Source: Candidatus Saccharimonadota bacterium
GTDB lineage: Bacteria; Patescibacteriota; Saccharimonadia; Saccharimonadales; UBA4665
Length of the DNA stretch: 64,000 nucleotides
Assembly (NCBI GenBank): GCA_029288485.1
Contig: JARIHC010000004.1
Coordinates: 248,001 to 312,000, forward strand
Direction: 5' to 3'
Below are positions 58,785 through 64,000 of this stretch, in pieces. Under the pieces are notes generated by a model that did not search any database, was not told the DNA's origin, and worked only from the letters and a program-made list of their open reading frames with translations. The position numbers and the translations under genes are program-made. Each line of letters begins with the position of its first letter. The stretch's first letter is position 1.

Positions 58785-61397
58785 TTAATGTTTCTTCCGC
58801 CGCTTAGCGGTTTTCTTGCGCTGTCGTTCTTGTTTGCGTGTTTTCTTGCGGGCGGCAGTTTTCTTTTTGGTCGAGGCTTGTACAGATTGCTTATCGGCAA
58901 AATCGGTGGCCTCGAACTCTGTTTCGGCCGCCGTAATCTGCGAAGCGTTATCAACTGAGCCGCGCGCAGCACGGGTCAACTCTGTTTCAATAGCCCGATC
59001 TAGGTCTTCTTGGGCTATCGGTTGGGCGTGGAACAGATGCACTAAAGTGTCGTGGCGTAAACTCAGCTGCATTTCATCAAACAATAATTGACCGCGGCGG
59101 CGGTACTCTACTAGCGGATCTTGTTGTCCAACACTCATCCAATGGATTCCCTCACGTAAGTGATCCATATTCTCTAAGTGCTGCATCCATAAGTTATCCA
59201 GCACCTGCAAGTAAATATCGCGCTCTACTTTACGCATAACTTCTTTGGTAAAAGCTATTTCTCTGGCCTCGTAAAGTTCCGTGGCTTCGGTGCCTAGCAC
59301 TTTCATAAATTTATCGGCTTCCGAATCAAACAACCTGTCCAGCGTAGCCTCGTCAAATGGAAAGACTTCGCGCAAAACATCTTCGAATTGATCAGTTGTA
59401 ACCAGCGGCGAGTTAGCCAGGGCTTTTACTTCTTCTTCTACCAAAATTTTTATACGTTTACTGATGTCTGTGGAGCGCAAAATTTCGCGGCGCATGGCGT
59501 ACACGGCCTTGCGGTGGCGATTCATAACATCATCGTACTGAACGACAGCTTTACGGTTATCAAAGTGATAGCCCTCGACCTTCTTCTGGGCGCCTTCTAA
59601 GCTGCGGCTAATCATGCGGTTTTCAATCGGTGTTTCATCGTTGACGTTAAGCCGTTCCATAACGTTTTTAATGCGATCGCCGCCGAATATACGCATCAGA
59701 TCATCTTCGGTACTAACGAAAAATTGAGTCACACCGGGATCGCCTTGACGGCCAGATCGTCCACGCAGCTGATTATCGATGCGGCGTGATTCATGGCGTT
59801 CAGAACCTAGCACAAATAGACCGCCCAACTCTTTAACTCCTTTGCCCAAAACAATGTCAGTACCACGTCCGGCGATGTTGGTGGCTAGCGTCACGGAGCC
59901 TTTTTCGCCGGCTTTGGCAACAATAGTTGCCTCGCGCTCATTATTTTTGGCGTTTAGTACTTGATGCGGCACATTAGCCTTAGAAAGCATTTGCCCCAAC
60001 GCTTCGTTCTTTTCGATGGAAACCGTACCTATTAGAACCGGCTGACCTTTGGTATGCAGCGCCTGAATCTCGCGCACTATAGCTTTAAATTTAGCTTTTT
60101 CTGTCCGATAAATACGATCGGATTTATCATCTCGGGCTATCGTTCTGTTGGATGGGACTTCCACGACGTCCAGCTTATAAACTTGATGGAATTCTTCCGC
60201 TTCGGTCATGGCAGTACCGGTCATACCGGCCAGCTTGTCGTACAAGCGGAAGTAATTCTGGAAGGATATGGTAGCCAGTGTCATGCTTTCTTCCTGGACT
60301 TCTACCCCTTCTTTGGCCTCGATAGCTTGATGTAGACCTTCGTTATAGCGGCGGCCAGCCAGGAGGCGGCCGGTGAATTCATCAACAATAACCACTTCAC
60401 CTTCGCGACTCACTACATAGTCTTTATCGCGGTGAAAGAGCGCATGAGCTCGAAGCGCCTGCTGCAGGTGATAAATAGTGCGGATGTTCTCGCTGCCATA
60501 TAGATTGTCTATGCCGAGCGTTTTCTGAACTAATTCCACGCCAGCATCTGTCAAAATAACCTGTTTGCGCTTTTCATCGGTCTCGAAATGCTTGTCTTTT
60601 ACCAGTTGGCGCACCACTTTGGAAAACTGGGCGTAAGCGCTGCCGCTGGTCACACTAGGAGCGCTGATGATTAGTGGCGTACGGGCTTCGTCAATCAAAA
60701 TTGAGTCAACTTCGTCAACGATCGCGTAGTGCAAATCGCGCTGGCGAAGCTGGTCAACCTCTTTAACCATGTTGTCGCGCAAGTAATCAAAACCGAATTC
60801 ATTATTGGTGCCGTAGGTTATGTCGGCGGCATAGGCCTCTTGACGGGTACAAGGTTTAAGGTGTTTGAAGCGCTCGTCTTCATGATCTTTGTTCTCAAAC
60901 TTTTTATCGTAAATATAGGAGTGGTCAGCCAGAATAACACCAGTAGTCATACCCATAAAGTCATAGACCTGCCCCATCCACCCGGCATCACGTTGAGCTA
61001 GGTAATCGTTAACGGTAACTACGTGCACGCCTTTTTCGGTCAGTGCGTTCAAGTAAACTGGCAGCGTGGCTACTAGTGTTTTACCTTCGCCAGTTTTCAT
61101 TTCGGCTACGTTGCCTTCGTGCAGCACCATCCCGCCGATCAGCTGGACATCGAAGTGCCGCATACCGAGCGAACGAGTGGCCGCTTCGCGGACTACTGCG
61201 AAGGCATCTGGCAGCAGCGTGTCGAGGGATTCTTTTTTAAGCCGTTTTTTAAGCGCGTCTGTCTGTTCGCGCAGCTGTTTATTGGTTAGTTTTTCATACT
61301 TTTCAGCTAGCACGTTTATATCGCGAACGCGCTTTTTTAACCGCTTGACCGTTTTGGCCTGCGGGTCGCCTAAAATCTTCTTAAAGACAATGTTCAT
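58785..61397 (-). CDS. secA: Protein translocase ATPase SecA, 870 aa
   Basis: Walker A MKTGEGKTLVA, DEVD box, helicase motif GRAGTDI-type region (NIAGRGTDIVLGKGV), RIDNQLRGRSGRQGDPG, and helical scaffold. The C-terminal Cys3His zinc tail is absent, replaced by a Lys/Arg-rich tail (KKKTAARKKTRKQERQRKK). It drives export through SecYEG. Upstream is hpf. Confidence 0.98.
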   Translation of the reverse strand: MNIVFKKILGDPQAKTVKRLKKRVRDINVLAEKYEKLTNKQLREQTDALKKRLKKESLDTLLPDAFAVVREAATRSLGMRHFDVQLIGGMVLHEGNVAEMKTGEGKTLVATLPVYLNALTEKGVHVVTVNDYLAQRDAGWMGQVYDFMGMTTGVILADHSYIYDKKFENKDHEDERFKHLKPCTRQEAYAADITYGTNNEFGFDYLRDNMVKEVDQLRQRDLHYAIVDEVDSILIDEARTPLIISAPSVTSGSAYAQFSKVVRQLVKDKHFETDEKRKQVILTDAGVELVQKTLGIDNLYGSENIRTIYHLQQALRAHALFHRDKDYVVSREGEVVIVDEFTGRLLAGRRYNEGLHQAIEAKEGVEVQEESMTLATISFQNYFRLYDKLAGMTGTAMTEAEEFHQVYKLDVVEVPSNRTIARDDKSDRIYRTEKAKFKAIVREIQALHTKGQPVLIGTVSIEKNEALGQMLSKANVPHQVLNAKNNEREATIVAKAGEKGSVTLATNIAGRGTDIVLGKGVKELGGLFVLGSERHESRRIDNQLRGRSGRQGDPGVTQFFVSTEDDLMRIFGGDRIKNVMERLNVNDETPIENRMISRSLEGAQKKVEGYHFDNRKAVVQYDDVMNRHRKAVYAMRREILRSTDISKRIKILVEEEVKALANSPLVTTDQFEDVLREVFPFDEATLDRLFDSEADKFMKVLGTEATELYEAREIAFTKEVMRKVERDIYLQVLDNLWMQHLENMDHLREGIHWMSVGQQDPLVEYRRRGQLLFDEMQLSLRHDTLVHLFHAQPIAQEDLDRAIETELTRAARGSVDNASQITAAETEFEATDFADKQSVQASTKKKTAARKKTRKQERQRKKTAKRRKKH

Positions 61398-61483
61398 ACT
61401 CCGGAAATGGTTTCCCCCTGTTTAGATAGACAAAAGTATCTTTGCCATTATAACGATTTCGTCCGGCAAATGCGACTATGAAA

Positions 61484-61846
61484 TCATGCCTGGCGGCGAC
61501 TAAAGCGAGCGAAGACATGCCGGCGCATTTTACCGCCTTCGTGCTTTGCCTTGTATTTTTTAATTTGCTGTTTGAGTTTGGCTTCGACTATATCGACAGC
61601 CGCGAACATGTTCATGGCACTTTCTTTGGCTACCAGCGTCTGGTGCGGCAAGCGCAAAATGGCTTCGCACGAACAATGATCAGTTTTCTTAGATTTGCTC
61701 TCGCGCAAAATTACTTCGCCGTGAGCACTTTGCCGATCATGCTTGGATAAGTAACGATCCAGGCCGCCAATCTTGCGGTTTATGTATTTGTTAAGAGACT
61801 CGTTGATGTCGGCGCGGACTCCCTGAACTTCAAATTTCTGTAGCAT
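61484..61846 (-). CDS. hpf: Ribosome hibernation factor HPF/RaiA-like, 120 aa
   Basis: A beta-alpha-beta-beta-beta-alpha fold with RADINESLNKYINRKIGGLDRYL and VAKESAMNMFAAVDIVEAKLKQQI, then a basic tail. It lacks the C-terminal dimerisation domain of long HPF. AAGGAGG lies about 6 bases before the ATG. Confidence 0.92.
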   Translation of the reverse strand: MLQKFEVQGVRADINESLNKYINRKIGGLDRYLSKHDRQSAHGEVILRESKSKKTDHCSCEAILRLPHQTLVAKESAMNMFAAVDIVEAKLKQQIKKYKAKHEGGKMRRHVFARFSRRQA

Positions 61847-61892
61847 TCGAACCTCCTTTTTTAATTATACGTATTTGCAGTCAACGGGTATG

Positions 61893-63188
61893 TCAAATTT
61901 CCGACTTCCCGCCCATAAACGGCCGCAGAACTTCAGGAACTATCACATTACCGTCTTGGGTTTGGAAGTTTTCGATAATGGCAATCAGCGGACGCTCCGA
62001 GAAAGCCGTGGCATCGTTAGTGTGGGCTAGATCGATAGAGCCATCCACGCGGCGAACCCGCGTTTTCATACTGCGCGTTTGATAGTCAGTGATGTAGTCA
62101 GCCGTGTGGGTTTCACGGTATTTGCCCTGTCCGGGCAGCCAGACCTCTATGTCTACGCCAGCGGCATTCGGAAAGCCGATATCGGCTGTGCACTTGTTGA
62201 CTACTTGATACGGTAAACCAAGCTGCTGCATTAAATATTCCTGGATAGCAATCAAAAACAGGTGCTCATCCAAGGAGTTATCCGGCGAGTTAAAACATTC
62301 CATTTCTAGCTTATTAAATTGATGTAAGCGCAGTATGCCCTCCATGTCTTTGCCGTAGGTGCCAGCCTCGCGCCGAAAAGCCGTAGTGTAGCCAACGTAT
62401 CGCAGCGGCAAGTCTTTTTCGTCGATAATTTCATTTAGATACATGGGTGCCAGCGTGTGCTCAGCACTGGCATTTAGCCAAAGATCGTCGCCTTCCAGCT
62501 TGTAAGTTTGCTCCTCTTTATTGAGCCGTCCGGTCGCCATGTAGACATCGGTCTTTGCTACAGCCGGCGGCAATACCGGCACAAACGACTTAGCGCTTAC
62601 TTGCAAACCCTTGTCGTCAATAATCTTTTGCAGAACTTTTTCGTCGGTTAGCTGGCTAAGCGCGAACTGCCATAGAGCAAATTCTAGCAACACCAGATCA
62701 CCTTTTAAGTAAGCAAACCGAGAGCCAGCTATTTTGGCGGCGCGTTCTTTGTCGATCCAACCCTTGGCGCCAGCCAGCTCAACATGATTTTTAGGATTAA
62801 AATTGAACCGTGGCGGTTCGCCGACAGTTTTTGAAACTTGGTTTTCTGCTTCGCTGGCGCCAACTGGCACACTATCTAACGGCATATTCGGAACTTGTTT
62901 TAATATACTGGTGAACTCTTTTTCGATTGACTCCAATTTGTGGTCAATATCTGCCACCTGATCGCGCAGCTGTCTGCCTCTAGCAATCTGTTCATCGCTG
63001 GGCTTTTGACCTTTAGTCTGAGCCGTTAGCTCGTTGCGCTGGCGCCGTAAATCTTCGGCTTGCTGAGTTAGTTCTCGACGTTCTTTGTCAAACCCCAGTA
63101 GCTGTTGGATATCGACTTCGTAGCCTTTTTGTTTGGACTTCTCTGTCACCAACTCCGGATTGTCGCGAATAAACTGAATATCTAGCAT
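61893..63188 (-). CDS. serS: Seryl-tRNA synthetase, 431 aa
   Basis: Long antiparallel coiled coil (residues 25-105) for tRNA binding, then the class II core with motif 2 FRREAGTYGKDMEGILRLHQFNKLE and motif 3 (NDATAFSERPLIAIIENFQ). Start at 63188, 6 bases after TATACT (leaderless), rather than an upstream ATG that overlaps the -10. Confidence 0.97.
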   Translation of the reverse strand: MLDIQFIRDNPELVTEKSKQKGYEVDIQQLLGFDKERRELTQQAEDLRRQRNELTAQTKGQKPSDEQIARGRQLRDQVADIDHKLESIEKEFTSILKQVPNMPLDSVPVGASEAENQVSKTVGEPPRFNFNPKNHVELAGAKGWIDKERAAKIAGSRFAYLKGDLVLLEFALWQFALSQLTDEKVLQKIIDDKGLQVSAKSFVPVLPPAVAKTDVYMATGRLNKEEQTYKLEGDDLWLNASAEHTLAPMYLNEIIDEKDLPLRYVGYTTAFRREAGTYGKDMEGILRLHQFNKLEMECFNSPDNSLDEHLFLIAIQEYLMQQLGLPYQVVNKCTADIGFPNAAGVDIEVWLPGQGKYRETHTADYITDYQTRSMKTRVRRVDGSIDLAHTNDATAFSERPLIAIIENFQTQDGNVIVPEVLRPFMGGKSEI

Positions 63189-63265
63189 GCTAGTAGTATA
63201 ACTCACGTTGTACCATGAGCCAGGATTGTGGTATGTTACAGATATAACCTCAAAATAGAAATTTC

Positions 63266-63985
63266 ATGAATCCTAACTCTGCTACAACTTCAGGCCAAGA
63301 AACCCCGCCTCCGCCGACTCCTCCGGTGGCCGGGCCGCCGCAACAAGTCCCAGTCCAAGCTCATTCAAAAAGAAACAAAATTACGGCCGTTTTACTAGCA
63401 ATATTCGTAGGCATCTTCGGCTGGATTTACACATACCAAAAAGATAAGAAAAAGTTTTGGGCGAGCCTAGTTCTAGAACTAGCTCTCTTGGTCGCAGCTT
63501 CAGTAACAAATCTTTTTGCGGTATATATCATCTACTATCTAGGCGGGCTAGGTGTCTATATATGGGTAATAGTGGATGCTGTTAGGCGGCCTGAAGCGTT
63601 TTTTACCCAGTACCCTAATTATCAAGCTGCTAACCCTCAGGCCATTCAACCTGCGGCTGCTACAGTTATTCCCGGGGCGCAAGCACAAGTCGCTCCTGCC
63701 CCAGCTCCAACCAACCCCTCCGATGAAGACTCGTATCAGACTTTGATGCCAACTAAGAATAAATTTGCGCTTAAAAGCTACTACTATGGCTGCGCAGGTA
63801 TCATCCCTGTGCTCGGCTTACCATTTACTATCCTTGCGATTACGAACGGCCGACAAGCCATGAAGCTATATAAGACCAGCCCTACACCCGGCGCAAAAGG
63901 CCATGCGATGGTGGGGATTGGCCTTGCAATCTTTGAGCTAATAATACTGGTTGTCTTTTTGATTATAATTGCAGCTGCTTTATGA
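63266..63985 (+). CDS. Multi-pass membrane protein with Pro-rich N-terminus, 239 aa
   Basis: A Pro-rich cytoplasmic N-terminus (about 30 residues), a TM2-like region with two or three helices (ITAVLLAIFVGIFGWIYTY; LVLELALLVAA), a Pro/Ala/Gln linker, then a DUF4190-like pair of helices (AGIIPVLGLPFTILAITNGRQAM; AMVGIGLAIFELIILVVFLIIIA). No enzymatic motif. The start lies about 20 bases after a TACAGATATAAC region, so a short leader exists. Confidence 0.78.
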   Translation: MNPNSATTSGQETPPPPTPPVAGPPQQVPVQAHSKRNKITAVLLAIFVGIFGWIYTYQKDKKKFWASLVLELALLVAASVTNLFAVYIIYYLGGLGVYIWVIVDAVRRPEAFFTQYPNYQAANPQAIQPAAATVIPGAQAQVAPAPAPTNPSDEDSYQTLMPTKNKFALKSYYYGCAGIIPVLGLPFTILAITNGRQAMKLYKTSPTPGAKGHAMVGIGLAIFELIILVVFLIIIAAAL

Positions 63986-64000
63986 CCACTGCCGGCAAAT

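Noticed and set aside
60664-60700. CTGATGA-type core sequences inside secA and other genes (also near 27486, 47977, 51685, 53722)
   Set aside because: Each lacks the matching GAAA and stems and lies in well-conserved coding sequence.

Overview
The window looks like chromosome of a small-genome bacterium of the Candidate Phyla Radiation, most probably Saccharibacteria (TM7) or a close relative. This is inferred, because no 16S gene is present. The reasons are: dense short intergenic gaps; an almost complete division and cell-wall (dcw) cluster (mraZ-rsmH-ftsL-ftsI-mraY-ftsW-murG-ftsQ); a monoderm-type FtsE-FtsX-CHAP hydrolase-CtpA set; many orphan hypothetical proteins; almost no biosynthetic genes apart from pyrG and a lone prephenate dehydratase; and a sigma-region-4/HARE fusion. 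RF2 is present and TGA is used as a stop, so the UGA-to-Gly recoding known in some CPR lineages does not apply.

Layout. 1-5.4 kb: receiver fragment, an EamA transporter lying between tRNA-Glu and a duplicated tRNA 3' end, a soluble histidine kinase with a Pro-rich response regulator, and a pseudouridine synthase. 5.4-13.3 kb: core genes (der, pth, dprA) interleaved with three accessory cassettes whose 3' untranslated regions carry type III hammerhead ribozymes, plus an unassigned structured RNA (about 10.75-11.15 kb, minus strand) with its own promoter. 13.3-18 kb: topA, sigma-HARE protein, hypotheticals. 18.7-27.1 kb: dcw cluster on the minus strand under four MraZ boxes. 27.2-36.3 kb: small membrane proteins, metallo-hydrolase/pheA divergent pair, FMN reductase, VOC protein, NYN nuclease, Nudix, a fourth hammerhead cassette (34.5-35.5 kb), HAD phosphatase. 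36.3-49.3 kb: glyS, recO with a degenerate two-component pair, xseAB, a flippase-like membrane protein, a Trm11-like methyltransferase, rpmA, a response regulator, pyrG. 49.3-64 kb: hypotheticals, ctpA, CHAP hydrolase, ftsXE, meaB, prfB, M16 peptidase, secA, hpf, serS and a membrane protein.

Two gene-expression styles coexist. More than twenty ordinary genes have a -10 hexamer ending only 4-11 nt before the start codon and no Shine-Dalgarno sequence, so they are probably leaderless. The hammerhead cassettes are different: each has a promoter, a leader with a clear Shine-Dalgarno sequence (folded in B and D), a gene of unknown function whose codon choice looks unlike its neighbours, a strong 3' stem-loop and then a self-cleaving ribozyme. 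These four cassettes are the best candidate for an undescribed system: genes whose mRNA 3' ends would be made by a ribozyme rather than by a terminator.
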